Counted from the first letter of the stretch, positions 7,143 through 15,133 are shown. The stretch is DNA of 19,644 nt from Actinobacteria bacterium UBA912 (GCA_002293965.1 DBEG01000031.1:1-19644), one strand, 5' to 3'. Numbers and translations: made by a program. The notes: generated by a model not told the origin, from the sequence alone.

Positions 7143-8165
7143 ATGCTTTCTGGTAGACGACACCAGGTGCTCAAGGCACTGGTACAGGAGTACATATCGA
7201 CGGGTCAACCGGTCGGGTCCAAGCACTTGGTCGACCGCCATGGGCTGTGTTGCAGTTCGGCTACCGTCAGAAACGAACTGGCGGCCCTCGAGGAGAGTGG
7301 GTACGTACACCAGCCGCACATCAGTGCAGGTAGGGTGCCCACCGACTCCGGCTATCGACAGTTCGTCGACGGGATCCTCGAGATCGAGAGCTACGCCGAA
7401 GATGCACCGCCATCTCACGAAGACGACCATCTTGAGCGCGCGACCAAGTGCAGCGTACCTGTCGAGGAGCTGATCGCAAGCACTTCGACTGCTCTTGCGA
7501 ATCTGACGCACTACGTCGCAGTCGTGCTTGCGCCCCCGATCCAAGTCTCGAGGATCCACAAGGTCGACGTCGTGCTGATGAATGCACGAAGGTTGTTGCT
7601 ACTGCTCATCTTCGAATCCGGTAAGGTCGTCAGCCGCCACATCATCACCTCCGAGGATGTGAGTCCGGCGGACCTGTCCGGCGTCCAACAGTGGGCGAGC
7701 GACTCGCTTGCCGGTAACACTCTCGATGAAGCCAGGGCTACGATCCGCCTTGCTGTCCCGGAGAGCCTCGATGGCGGACTGACCAGGCGGATCTTCGAAG
7801 AGGTCCTAGCCATCGTCGAAGAGAGCGACCGCGATAGGGTGCACCATGTCGGCATTGGCGAGCTTGCATCGCTACCCGATTTCGCCGAAAGCGCTCGACT
7901 TCGGCCGTTGCTTGGCTTGCTAGAGGACGGGATCGCCATGCTCGATACGCTCGCTGAGGTTATGAGTGACCGCGGTATCGTCGTGCGAATCGGCCATGAG
8001 AACACACGCAGGGAGCTCGACGTGATGAGCATGGTCATGACGACTTATGGCGCGTCGCGGGTCGACGGCGTGGTCGGAGTCATCGGCCCCAAACGGATGG
8101 ATTATCAACGTTCGATCTCGGCAGTTAGAGTTGCCGCCAACGATCTGACGAACAAGCTCGGATGA
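7143..8165 (+). CDS. hrcA: Heat-inducible transcription repressor HrcA
   Basis: The 340-residue repressor binds CIRCE elements at class I heat-shock operons and in other bacteria needs GroEL for activity. The N-terminal winged helix (about 1-80) includes LSGRRHQVLKALVQEYISTG, SSATVRNELAALEESGYV and QPHISAGRVPTD, all hallmark segments. A GAF-like middle domain and the C-terminal motif VIGPKRMDYQRSISAV follow. GGAG at 7134-7137 lies 5 bp before the ATG. It is the first gene of a unit with dnaJ, rsmE and mtaB and carries a CIRCE on its own promoter. The grpE and dnaK genes that usually follow hrcA in Firmicutes are absent, which matches the actinobacterial hrcA-dnaJ arrangement. Confidence 0.97.
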   Translation: MLSGRRHQVLKALVQEYISTGQPVGSKHLVDRHGLCCSSATVRNELAALEESGYVHQPHISAGRVPTDSGYRQFVDGILEIESYAEDAPPSHEDDHLERATKCSVPVEELIASTSTALANLTHYVAVVLAPPIQVSRIHKVDVVLMNARRLLLLLIFESGKVVSRHIITSEDVSPADLSGVQQWASDSLAGNTLDEARATIRLAVPESLDGGLTRRIFEEVLAIVEESDRDRVHHVGIGELASLPDFAESARLRPLLGLLEDGIAMLDTLAEVMSDRGIVVRIGHENTRRELDVMSMVMTTYGASRVDGVVGVIGPKRMDYQRSISAVRVAANDLTNKLG

Positions 8166-8203
8166 ACGGAACGGCTCGCGAACGTGCGCGTCAAGAGGAA
8201 CCA

Positions 8204-8227
8204 ATGAGAGGAATCCAACACAAGTGA
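8204..8227 (+). CDS. Possible 7-codon leader ORF coupled to dnaJ
   Basis: In the 58-bp hrcA-dnaJ gap an ATG at 8204 is preceded by AAGAGGAA (8193-8200) at suitable spacing and reads MRGIQHK before a TGA at 8225-8227. That stop overlaps the dnaJ GTG in a GTGA arrangement, the usual layout of coupled genes. It may be chance, because the GAGAGGAA inside it can also serve as the dnaJ ribosome binding site. Translation is unproven. Confidence 0.2.
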   Translation: MRGIQHK

Positions 8228-9333
8228 AGACGGGAACGAAGGACTACTACGAGTGCTTGGGTGTGTCACGCGAAGCATGCGAGGCCGAGATAAAGAAGGC
8301 ATTTCGCCGTAAAGCGCGCGAAACGCACCCCGACGTGTGCACCGAGACCGATGCCGAGGAGCGCTTCAAGGCGGTCAACGAGGCCTATGATGTCCTTTCG
8401 GATCCGCAGAAGAAGGCGATGTACGATCAGTACGGAACTGTCGACCCGCGGATGACGGGCGGGCCTGACCTAGGCGACATCTTCGGCGGGTTCGGCATGG
8501 AGGACCTGTTCAGCGCATTCTTTGGCGGGGCGGCCGGGTCAAGGCGCAGCAGGACCGAAGGCCGGGACATCGCCGTCACACTCGACATCACCTTGGAGGA
8601 GGCGGCTGCCGGGGCTAGCAAGCAGGTCGTTTTGAACCGCATGGTCGAATGCGAGGAGTGCTCGGCATCGGGAAGCGTCGACGGCAGCGGGGTGCAGCGT
8701 TGCACCGACTGCAACGGCACCGGCCAGAGGCAGAGCTACCGCCAGACGTTCCTGGGCACGATGACCACATCGACTCCGTGTACAACCTGTACTGGTAGCG
8801 GTGACGTGATTGCGAACGCCTGCGAGGAGTGCGCTGGGCAGGGCCGGGTTCCCGACCGCGACCATGTTGATATCGACATTCCTGCCGGGATCGACGAGGG
8901 CATGCAGATCAGGATGCGTGGCCGGGGAGAAGCCGGCATCCGGGGGGCTGCCTCCGGCGATCTGCTCATCAACGTGCGGATAGCTCCCCACGAGTTCCTG
9001 CATCGCCAGGGAGACGACCTGCACTGCAGGGTCGCGCTCTCGATATCCCAGGCAGCGCTCGGTGCTGATCTGCCCGTAAACGGCATCGACTCCGAGGTAG
9101 AGGTTGCCGTCACAGCAGGCGCGCAGCACGGGGATAGCATCCGGGTCCGCGGCAAGGGTATGCCCCGACTGCGTGGCTCCGGCCGAGGGGACCTCATCGT
9201 GCACATAGCGGTTGAGATTCCCCGCAAGTTGAGCAAGCGCCAGAAGGAGCTGTTGGCAGAATTGGGTGAGACCCTCGGCGATCCCGACAGGCAGTCGACT
9301 CTGCAAAAGCTCCACAAGTGGATCACCGGCTGA
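8224..9333 (+). CDS. dnaJ: Chaperone DnaJ (Hsp40), type I with zinc fingers
   Basis: The 369-residue co-chaperone stimulates DnaK ATPase and delivers unfolded clients. The J domain (about 6-70) carries the essential HPD at 35-37, followed by a Gly/Phe-rich linker (about 73-112). Four CxxCxxxG repeats bind two zinc ions: cysteines 143/146, 160/163, 186/189 and 200/203. The C-terminal substrate-binding domain contains DIDIPAGIDEGMQIR. All functional residues are present. The start is GTG; GAGAGGAA lies 11 bp upstream and a tiny ORF ends on the start codon. It sits directly after hrcA and before rsmE, like the second DnaJ of actinobacteria, so another dnaJ next to dnaK-grpE may exist elsewhere in the genome. 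Confidence 0.96.
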   Translation: MKTGTKDYYECLGVSREACEAEIKKAFRRKARETHPDVCTETDAEERFKAVNEAYDVLSDPQKKAMYDQYGTVDPRMTGGPDLGDIFGGFGMEDLFSAFFGGAAGSRRSRTEGRDIAVTLDITLEEAAAGASKQVVLNRMVECEECSASGSVDGSGVQRCTDCNGTGQRQSYRQTFLGTMTTSTPCTTCTGSGDVIANACEECAGQGRVPDRDHVDIDIPAGIDEGMQIRMRGRGEAGIRGAASGDLLINVRIAPHEFLHRQGDDLHCRVALSISQAALGADLPVNGIDSEVEVAVTAGAQHGDSIRVRGKGMPRLRGSGRGDLIVHIAVEIPRKLSKRQKELLAELGETLGDPDRQSTLQKLHKWITG

Positions 9334-9335
9334 CG

Positions 9336-10133
9336 ATGGGCCTCTTGCGGCTGTTCGTGGAGGAGGAATCCTCGGCCCGCCTAGTTGGCGATCGTGTGGA
9401 GGTGCCGCTCGACCCGGTCAGCATCCATCACGCCCATCGTGTCCGGCGTCTGTCGCCCGGTGCGGCGGTCGAGGTTGTCGAGCCAAGCGGTCGGGTTCTC
9501 ACCGTGACACTCGATTCGGCCCCTTCGGCGGTTCTTACCGGTGTGGCGATCTCGATCGCCGAGCCACGCCGAGGTCCCAAGATTGCACTCTTTCAGGGGA
9601 TGCCCAAGGGCGATAAACTCGATCTGGTGGTCGCCAAGGCCACCGAGATCGGCATCGACTCGATCGTGCCGGTGATCTTCGAGCGCTCGGTGGTCGAGCT
9701 GTCTGCGCCAAAGCGCGTGGCTCGCGGAGAGCGACTGCGAAGAGTGGCGTTGGCTGCGGCGAAGCAATCCAGGCGTGATTCGGTCCCGACTGTGACAGAC
9801 CCCATCGAACTCGCCGAAGCGATCCCGATGCTCGCCGAGTACGACACGGCTCTGCTCGGTCTCGAAGATGGGCTCGTCACGCGCATTGAATCGGCCCTCG
9901 CTAGCGAAGGTCGCTGTGACTCAGTCGCGATCGTGATTGGCCCCGAAGGCGGCTTTGCCGATCGCGAGATCGACCACCTTCTCGCTGCTGGGGCGGTCCC
10001 GGTTACACTCGGGCCCAATATTCTTCGAACCGAGACAGCCGGGATTGTCGCTTCGGCTCTCGTTGCGTACCACCTCTGGGGCCGACGACTCAGTGTGGGC
10101 GACTCGGCTGAAGGCGGGAACGTCAGTGGATGA
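9336..10133 (+). CDS. rsmE: 16S rRNA (uracil-1498-N3) methyltransferase RsmE
   Basis: RsmE methylates U1498 of 16S rRNA in the assembled 30S subunit using SAM. The ATG at 9336, two bases after the dnaJ stop, gives 265 residues beginning MGLLRLFVEE, which fits the usual short N-terminus. A GTG at 9318 overlapping dnaJ would add six residues. The N-terminal PUA-like part includes HHAHRVRRLSPG. The SPOUT knot is seen in LFQGMPKGDKLDLVVAKATE, VIGPEGGFADREID and TLGPNILRTETAGIVASAL. The gene overlaps mtaB by 8 bp. The dnaJ-rsmE-mtaB order is conserved in many Gram-positive bacteria, although prmA, often found between dnaJ and rsmE, is absent here. Confidence 0.93.
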   Translation: MGLLRLFVEEESSARLVGDRVEVPLDPVSIHHAHRVRRLSPGAAVEVVEPSGRVLTVTLDSAPSAVLTGVAISIAEPRRGPKIALFQGMPKGDKLDLVVAKATEIGIDSIVPVIFERSVVELSAPKRVARGERLRRVALAAAKQSRRDSVPTVTDPIELAEAIPMLAEYDTALLGLEDGLVTRIESALASEGRCDSVAIVIGPEGGFADREIDHLLAAGAVPVTLGPNILRTETAGIVASALVAYHLWGRRLSVGDSAEGGNVSG

Positions 10134-11391
10134 CGCTAACCGCTTGGGCGGCGTGTTCATCAAGACGCTGGGCTGCAAGGTCAATCAAGCAGAGTCACGC
10201 ACGCTGGCAGAGTCGCTGCTCAATGAGGGCGTCATGCTCACACCCGAATCCGTCGCCCAGGTCATCGTCATCGACACTTGCACCGTCACCGCAGAAGCCG
10301 ACCGGAAGGTTCGCAAGTACATAAGGCGCGCTGTCGACTCCGAGAGCTGCACGAAAGTCCTTGTCACCGGGTGTTTAGCGAACATGGATGACACGCTGAC
10401 CACAGCGTTTGGGCCAAAGGTCGAGGTAATCGCCGACAAAGACGTTGTGCGCGATCGCATCTTGGACCTGGTACCCGCGAGTCGATCCGGTTCACTTCCA
10501 ACGCCTGTCTCAAGCCGAGTTCGCGCGCCGATCAAGGTCCAGGACGGCTGCGACGCGGGATGCGCCTACTGCGTGGTCCCGCTCGCCAGGGGGAGCGCTA
10601 GGTCCGTTCCACTGGCGCAGGTCATGAACGCTGCGATCCGTGCGGTAGAGGCGGGGGCACCCGAGATCGTGGTTACCGGCATCAACATCGGCCGGTATCA
10701 AGACGGCGAAACCGGGCTAGCCGACCTGCTTACCGCAATAGCGGCGACCGGTGTCTCCAGGGTAGCGCTGTCTAGTATCGAGCCGCTCGATCTGACTCCG
10801 CGCTTGCTGGAGGTCATGGCAACCACCGACTCGATCTGCCCGCACCTGCATGTGCCGCTGCAGTCGGGTTGCACCCGCACGCTGCAGGCTATGGGGCGCA
10901 GGTACACCGCCGAGGAGTACCGCAGGCGGATCGCGGCTGCGCGCTCGGCAATCAGCGGACTTTCGGTGACCACCGACCTGATGTGCGGCTTTCCAGGCGA
11001 GACCGATGATGACTGGAAGCAATCGATTGCGTTTTGCGAGGAGGTAGGTTTCTCGGGCATGCACGTGTTTCGCTTCTCAGCGAGGAAGTACACACGAGCC
11101 GCAACACTGCCGGCTCGGGTTGATCCTTCGCGTGCCGCTGATCGTGCGCGGGAGGGTAGAGCGCTTGCGACGCAGATGCAACAGTCTTTCCTTGCGGCCA
11201 CGGTCGGTACGATTCAGCGGGTCTGCATAGAGAAGCAGCGTGGGGACGGGCGTTTCGAGGGAACCACGGTATGTCATTCGAAGATGATTGTCAGCTCCTC
11301 GGCAGTGCTTGTCCCCGGCGCGATTGTGGACGTCTCGGTCACCGGCGTTATCGATCATGCACTGAAGGGAAAGATTCTAAGCAAAGATTAG
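10126..11391 (+). CDS. mtaB: tRNA t6A37 methylthiotransferase MtaB
   Basis: MtaB is a radical SAM enzyme that converts t6A37 to ms2t6A37 in ANN-decoding tRNAs. The chosen GTG at 10126 (421 residues) has AAGGCGGG 7 bp upstream and brings TLGCKVNQAE close to the N-terminus, as the family requires; the open frame continues upstream into rsmE but that extension has no similarity. The N-terminal UPF0004 cluster ligands are C17, C52 and C83. The radical SAM triad is C142, C146 and C149 in CDAGCAYC. IDTCTVTAEADRKVRKYIRR marks the MtaB branch rather than MiaB or RimO. The C-terminal TRAM-like part is short. It overlaps rsmE by 8 bp and ends the hrcA unit. Confidence 0.92.
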   Translation: MDDANRLGGVFIKTLGCKVNQAESRTLAESLLNEGVMLTPESVAQVIVIDTCTVTAEADRKVRKYIRRAVDSESCTKVLVTGCLANMDDTLTTAFGPKVEVIADKDVVRDRILDLVPASRSGSLPTPVSSRVRAPIKVQDGCDAGCAYCVVPLARGSARSVPLAQVMNAAIRAVEAGAPEIVVTGINIGRYQDGETGLADLLTAIAATGVSRVALSSIEPLDLTPRLLEVMATTDSICPHLHVPLQSGCTRTLQAMGRRYTAEEYRRRIAAARSAISGLSVTTDLMCGFPGETDDDWKQSIAFCEEVGFSGMHVFRFSARKYTRAATLPARVDPSRAADRAREGRALATQMQQSFLAATVGTIQRVCIEKQRGDGRFEGTTVCHSKMIVSSSAVLVPGAIVDVSVTGVIDHALKGKILSKD

Positions 11392-11405
11392 TTGTCTGCC
11401 CTGCG

Positions 11406-11414
11406 TGGTAGAAT
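11406..11414 (+). promoter_or_regulatory. Extended -10 promoter for the phoH-glyQ unit
   Basis: The 109-bp mtaB-phoH gap holds TGGTAGAAT, an extended -10 (TGn-TAGAAT) almost identical to the one before lepA and also followed by CG. No -35 is seen at 16-18 bp; TTGTCT at 11392-11397 is only 11 bp upstream. Initiation near 11421 would give a leader of about 80 bases in which no clear terminator or riboswitch was found. Confidence 0.5.
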
Positions 11415-11500
11415 CGATGAGAGCGACAAGCCAGACATTTGACGCCTAGACTGCCAACCCAGGAACGTCACCGCTGTTCGTTTGCGAGGAAGAAGTCGAA

Positions 11501-12502
11501 TTGCCCAACACTGTAGAAGGTTCGCCTGTGGCAGAGTCCACTCAGATATCGATCGTCATACCTCCAGAGATACATATGGCCGACATCCTCGGCGAAGGCG
11601 ATGAACTCCTCAAGCTCATGGAGAAGAGTTTCGATGCAGACATACTAGTGCGCGGCAACAATGTCAGCATTAAGGGCGCCGCCGAGGAAGGGCAAGCAAT
11701 CTCGACGCTGCTCACAGAGATGATAGCCCTAGCCGAACGTGGCGAACGCCTGGACACCGACGTCGTTGAGCGCATCATCCACATGACACAAGCCGGCAAA
11801 TGCAGCCCTTCGGCAGTTCTTTCGGATGTGATCCTGACCCACAAAGGCCGTCCGATCCGCCCCAAGACCGCTGGTCAGAAGGTGTACGTCGATGCGATTC
11901 GGTCGAACACAGTCACCTTCGGCATCGGACCCGCGGGCACCGGTAAGACGTACTTGGCTATGGCGATGGCTGTCGATGCCTTGCGCCGCCGGGAGGTCGG
12001 AAGGATCATCCTGACCAGGCCGGCAGTCGAGGCAGGGGAGTCACTCGGGTTCTTGCCCGGCACGTTGTTCGAGAAGGTCGACCCTTATCTTCGCCCACTA
12101 TATGACGCACTGTTCGACATGATGGACTCCGAGAAGTTCCAGCAACTCATGGATCGCGGGATAATAGAGGTAGCACCGCTGGCATTCATGCGCGGACGGA
12201 CCCTGAATGATAGCTTCATCATCCTAGACGAGGCACAGAACACCAGCCCAGAGCAGATGAAGATGGTGCTTACTCGGCTGGGGTTTGGCTCCAAGATGGT
12301 AATCACCGGCGACATAACCCAAGTCGATCTGCCCAAAGGGGTTTCGGGTCTGCGACAGGTCCGAAAAATCCTTGAAGGTGTGACTGATATCGAGTTCGTC
12401 ACCCTAGAAGCAGACGACGTGATCAGACACAGGCTGGTTCAAAGGATCGTCACCGCCTATCACGCCTACGATGAGGCTCTAGCAGGAAGCTCGAATGGCT
12501 AA
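11501..12502 (+). CDS. phoH: PhoH-like P-loop ATPase (YbeZ family)
   Basis: The 333-residue cytoplasmic ATPase belongs to the PhoH/YbeZ family, which works with YbeY in RNA and ribosome metabolism. An N-terminal RNA-binding-like region (about 15-100) precedes the ATPase domain. Walker A is GPAGTGKT (143-150) and Walker B is IILDEAQN (240-247), followed by VITGDITQVDLPKG and a conserved arginine-rich tail. The TTG start has GAGGA 10 bp upstream. A GTG at 11528, with AGAAGG 7 bp before it, would give a protein nine residues shorter and is nearly as likely. It overlaps the next gene by 8 bp and lies two genes upstream of its partner ybeY. Confidence 0.92.
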   Translation: MPNTVEGSPVAESTQISIVIPPEIHMADILGEGDELLKLMEKSFDADILVRGNNVSIKGAAEEGQAISTLLTEMIALAERGERLDTDVVERIIHMTQAGKCSPSAVLSDVILTHKGRPIRPKTAGQKVYVDAIRSNTVTFGIGPAGTGKTYLAMAMAVDALRRREVGRIILTRPAVEAGESLGFLPGTLFEKVDPYLRPLYDALFDMMDSEKFQQLMDRGIIEVAPLAFMRGRTLNDSFIILDEAQNTSPEQMKMVLTRLGFGSKMVITGDITQVDLPKGVSGLRQVRKILEGVTDIEFVTLEADDVIRHRLVQRIVTAYHAYDEALAGSSNG

Positions 12503-13982
12503 TCTGGCTGAAAGACTCTACGACGCGCTTTCCGAAGATGGCGCCGTCGCAAACTCGAAGTGGTCCCGCGTTGCTATCGGGATTGCTGTGCTCGTTCTGG
12601 CCTCGATTCCCCTCTCACTTCAGCTGGACTCCGCCGGAGAGGTCTCGCTACTTGGAGGGGATCGTTCTATTTACAGGATGCTCGCCGACATAGTCATCTT
12701 CGGCCTCCTTGTAATCGGGGCGGGGCTCGTACTGCGTTGGCATGAGTCCAGGACCTATCGTTCTCCTCGGGTTCTGCTCCTGCTGGCGACTCTCGCGCTC
12801 TCAACTATCTGGATCATGCAGGCGCTCTCCTTGTGGTTCCCCGAGATTACTGCCTTCATCCTTCCGATTCCGGTGGCTGCGATGCTCGCCACGCTTCTGG
12901 TGTCTGCGCGCTCCGGACTGCTGATGGGCGTCATCAGCGTAAATTCCGCGGCTCTCATCGGTCTCGCCGAAGGTACCACAGTGGTAGGTATTCTGGTCTG
13001 GAGTCTATTCGGTGTCGCCGCCGCCTCTCTCATGACGCAGCGTCATGCACTGTTTAAGTCTGCAGGCATGCTCTCCTTAGCCGGACTCATGGCTGCGCTC
13101 CTGCAGGCCCTATCGACGGGTGCGCCCCTCACTTCTGCGATCCTCTCGGCTGGACACGGGGCCATAGGCGGAGTCCTGACGGTGGTGTTAGCGTACGGGT
13201 CGAGGCCTTTCCTCGAGAAGGCCTTCGGCATCACGACGGATGTGAGCCTGATGGAACTTACCGACCCGGCACATCCTCTGCTGCGCGAACTCGCATTGAA
13301 GGCTCCAGGCACATACTCCCACTCGATGATGACGGGTAATCTCGCTGAAACGGCTGCTCAAGTGATCGGTGCGCGCCCTCTGTTGGCGCGCGCCGGAGCC
13401 TACTATCATGATGTCGGCAAGATCAAGCGACCCGACTTCTTCGTTGAGAACCAAGCGTCCGGCCCTAATCCTCATGAATCCAGGTTGCCCTCTCTTTCGG
13501 CACTTATCATCACGGCGCACGTCAGGGAAGGGGTCGAACTGGCACGCTCACATCGTCTGCCCCTGGAGGTCGTCGACATCATTCAGCAGCATCACGGGAC
13601 CTCTCTGGTCACCTATTTCTACAACAAGGCAACCGAAGGCGACGCTCCCGTCCTCGAAGCTGATTTCCGCTACGATGGCCAGACTCCTCGGTCTCGCGAG
13701 GCCGCACTCGTTATGCTCGCTGACTGCGCAGAAGCTGTCGCTAAGACGGTCAAGAAGCCGACACCCGCCAGAATCGAAGCAGCTGTTCGCAGAGTCATGG
13801 AGGTCAAGATGGCCGACGGCCAGCTGATGGACTCCCAGCTCACGTTGGCTGACGTCGAGGCGGTCGTGCAGGTCTATTCGAAGATGCTATCGTGCGCTTA
13901 TCATTCAAGGAACGATTACTACGAGCCCAGAGCAGTGAGGTTTGAGTATGCAGATAAGAGTTTCGAGCCATCGCGAACCTGA
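12495..13982 (+). CDS. pgpH: Membrane HD-domain phosphodiesterase, PgpH/YqfF-like, without the extracellular sensor domain
   Basis: This 495-residue protein matches the membrane and catalytic parts of PgpH, the c-di-AMP phosphodiesterase of Listeria. About seven hydrophobic segments lie between residues 25 and 240. The HD domain has H276 (YSHSMM), H305-D306 (YYHDVGKIKRPDFF), H342, H366-H367 (QQHHGTS) and D410 (LADCAEA), so the metal site is complete. Family members are usually near 700 residues because a large extracellular 7TMR-HDED domain follows the first membrane helix. Here only about 20 residues separate the first two hydrophobic segments, so that domain is missing. The gene overlaps phoH by 8 bp and ybeY by 35 bp, the conserved phoH-yqfF-ybeY order. 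c-di-AMP as substrate is inferred from the family. Confidence 0.88.
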   Translation: MANLAERLYDALSEDGAVANSKWSRVAIGIAVLVLASIPLSLQLDSAGEVSLLGGDRSIYRMLADIVIFGLLVIGAGLVLRWHESRTYRSPRVLLLLATLALSTIWIMQALSLWFPEITAFILPIPVAAMLATLLVSARSGLLMGVISVNSAALIGLAEGTTVVGILVWSLFGVAAASLMTQRHALFKSAGMLSLAGLMAALLQALSTGAPLTSAILSAGHGAIGGVLTVVLAYGSRPFLEKAFGITTDVSLMELTDPAHPLLRELALKAPGTYSHSMMTGNLAETAAQVIGARPLLARAGAYYHDVGKIKRPDFFVENQASGPNPHESRLPSLSALIITAHVREGVELARSHRLPLEVVDIIQQHHGTSLVTYFYNKATEGDAPVLEADFRYDGQTPRSREAALVMLADCAEAVAKTVKKPTPARIEAAVRRVMEVKMADGQLMDSQLTLADVEAVVQVYSKMLSCAYHSRNDYYEPRAVRFEYADKSFEPSRT

Positions 13983-14400
13983 GCCGCTGGACCTTGCGGC
14001 TTTCGAGCATCTGGCGACCTTCGTCCTGGTCGAAGAAGAGGTCATCGACTCTGCGGAACTATCGTTGGCGCTGATCGATGCTGACGAGATGTCCGCACTC
14101 AATGAACGCTATCGCGGGATTGCGGCACCTACGGATGTTCTCGCCTTCGGATGTGACGATCCATGCCCGGTCGCTGGCGACGAGCCTGTCACTCTTGGTG
14201 ACGTGCTCATCGCACCGCAGGTTGCCGAAGTGAACGCGCGTGAACTCGGCCACACCATCGAACATGAACTCAACGTGTTGACCATCCACGGCATCTTGCA
14301 TCTTCTCGGCTACGATCACGAAGATGATGTCTCGGCAGAGGTCATGCAGAGCCGGGAGAGCGAGCTTCTGACGTCCTACTCCAGACTTCAGGACTGGTAG
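13948..14400 (+). CDS. ybeY: Endoribonuclease YbeY (rRNA maturation factor)
   Basis: YbeY is a zinc-dependent endoribonuclease needed for 16S rRNA 3'-end maturation and ribosome quality control. The ATG at 13948 has GTGAGG 7 bp upstream and gives 150 residues; a TTG six bases earlier lies too close to that site. The metal motif H3xH5xH is intact as HGILHLLGYDH, with H114, H118 and H124. ALNERYRGIAAPTDVLAFG is the family's other conserved block. The N-terminus is encoded within the end of the HD-protein gene in another frame, indicating coupled translation. Confidence 0.95.
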   Translation: MQIRVSSHREPEPLDLAAFEHLATFVLVEEEVIDSAELSLALIDADEMSALNERYRGIAAPTDVLAFGCDDPCPVAGDEPVTLGDVLIAPQVAEVNARELGHTIEHELNVLTIHGILHLLGYDHEDDVSAEVMQSRESELLTSYSRLQDW

Positions 14401-14408
14401 ATACCCAG

Positions 14409-15110
14409 GTGAGAAGCGGTTCTCTTCTATGGAGCTTCAACTACGCGATTGCCGGCATCGTGTACTCCTTGCGGACTCAGCGCAACATGCGGCTCCACGC
14501 CGTTGCCGCAGGTTTGGTGTTCGCTGGAGCACTGATGCTCGATGTCGCTCGCTGGGAACTCGTTGCGCTGCTTTTCGCTGTGACTTTCGTGATCACAACA
14601 GAGCTGCTCAACACGGCTGTCGAAGCCGCAGTGGATGTGGCGACGGAAGGCTTCGACCCCACTGCGAAGATATCGAAGGATATCGCAGCGGGGGCAGTCC
14701 TGGTAGCAAGCCTGAACGCTTTAGCTATAGCGTATCTCGTGTTCTTCGACCGCCTCTCTCTGCTTTTGGACGGAAACGTGCATCTAGTCAAACAGTCTCC
14801 CGTGCACGTGACGCTCATAGCATTGACGGCAACAGGCCTTGCGGTCATCGTTATCAAAGCACTTCGCAAGGAGGGTAGCTTTCTTCGCGGCGGTTGGCCC
14901 AGCGGCCATACCGGGCTTGCCACGGCAGCCGCCACATCGATCTGGTACATGACACTATCGGGAAGCATCACGCTCATCGCGTTCTTCCTCGTAGCGCTCG
15001 TAGCGCAGAGCCGCATCGAAGCCGGGTATCACTCGATAGCGCAGACCGCACTCGGTGCCGTGCTCGCATTTCTCGTCACGACCCTGTTGTTTCAGGTATT
15101 CTGGCTTTAG
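14409..15110 (+). CDS. dgkA: Diacylglycerol/undecaprenol kinase fused to a PAP2-type phosphatase
   Basis: A 233-residue membrane protein joins two modules. Residues 1-125 are a DgkA-type kinase with three hydrophobic helices, MRLH, and the catalytic block ELLNTAVEAAVDVATE (E65, E72) with AKISKDIAAGAVL. In Gram-positive bacteria this enzyme phosphorylates undecaprenol. Residues 130-233 are a PAP2-like lipid phosphatase with RGGWPSGHTG (S165-G166-H167) and SRIEAGYH (S201, R202, H208). The first PAP2 motif is compressed (K154, R160, no Pro), and the Asp expected four residues after H208 is Gln212. Together the modules could handle undecaprenyl phosphate and pyrophosphate during envelope synthesis; that is inference. 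The GTG start lies 8 bp after ybeY with a weak ribosome binding site. Confidence 0.87.
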   Translation: MRSGSLLWSFNYAIAGIVYSLRTQRNMRLHAVAAGLVFAGALMLDVARWELVALLFAVTFVITTELLNTAVEAAVDVATEGFDPTAKISKDIAAGAVLVASLNALAIAYLVFFDRLSLLLDGNVHLVKQSPVHVTLIALTATGLAVIVIKALRKEGSFLRGGWPSGHTGLATAAATSIWYMTLSGSITLIAFFLVALVAQSRIEAGYHSIAQTALGAVLAFLVTTLLFQVFWL

Positions 15111-15133
15111 AAAAGGGGAGGTAGTTTCAGGTA

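Noticed and set aside
8539..9315. Open frame of 258 codons on the - strand inside dnaJ
   Set aside because: It is antisense to the zinc-finger and C-terminal domains of DnaJ, with low-complexity composition and no family signature.
9937..10125. N-terminal extension of MtaB by 63 residues within rsmE
   Set aside because: The extension overlaps the conserved SPOUT region of RsmE in another frame, whereas the GTG at 10126 has a good ribosome binding site and the normal family N-terminus.
11417..11449. Ten-codon ORF (MRATSQTFDA) in the phoH leader
   Set aside because: Its ATG begins only two bases after the -10 box, upstream of the expected transcription start, so it would not be on the mRNA.
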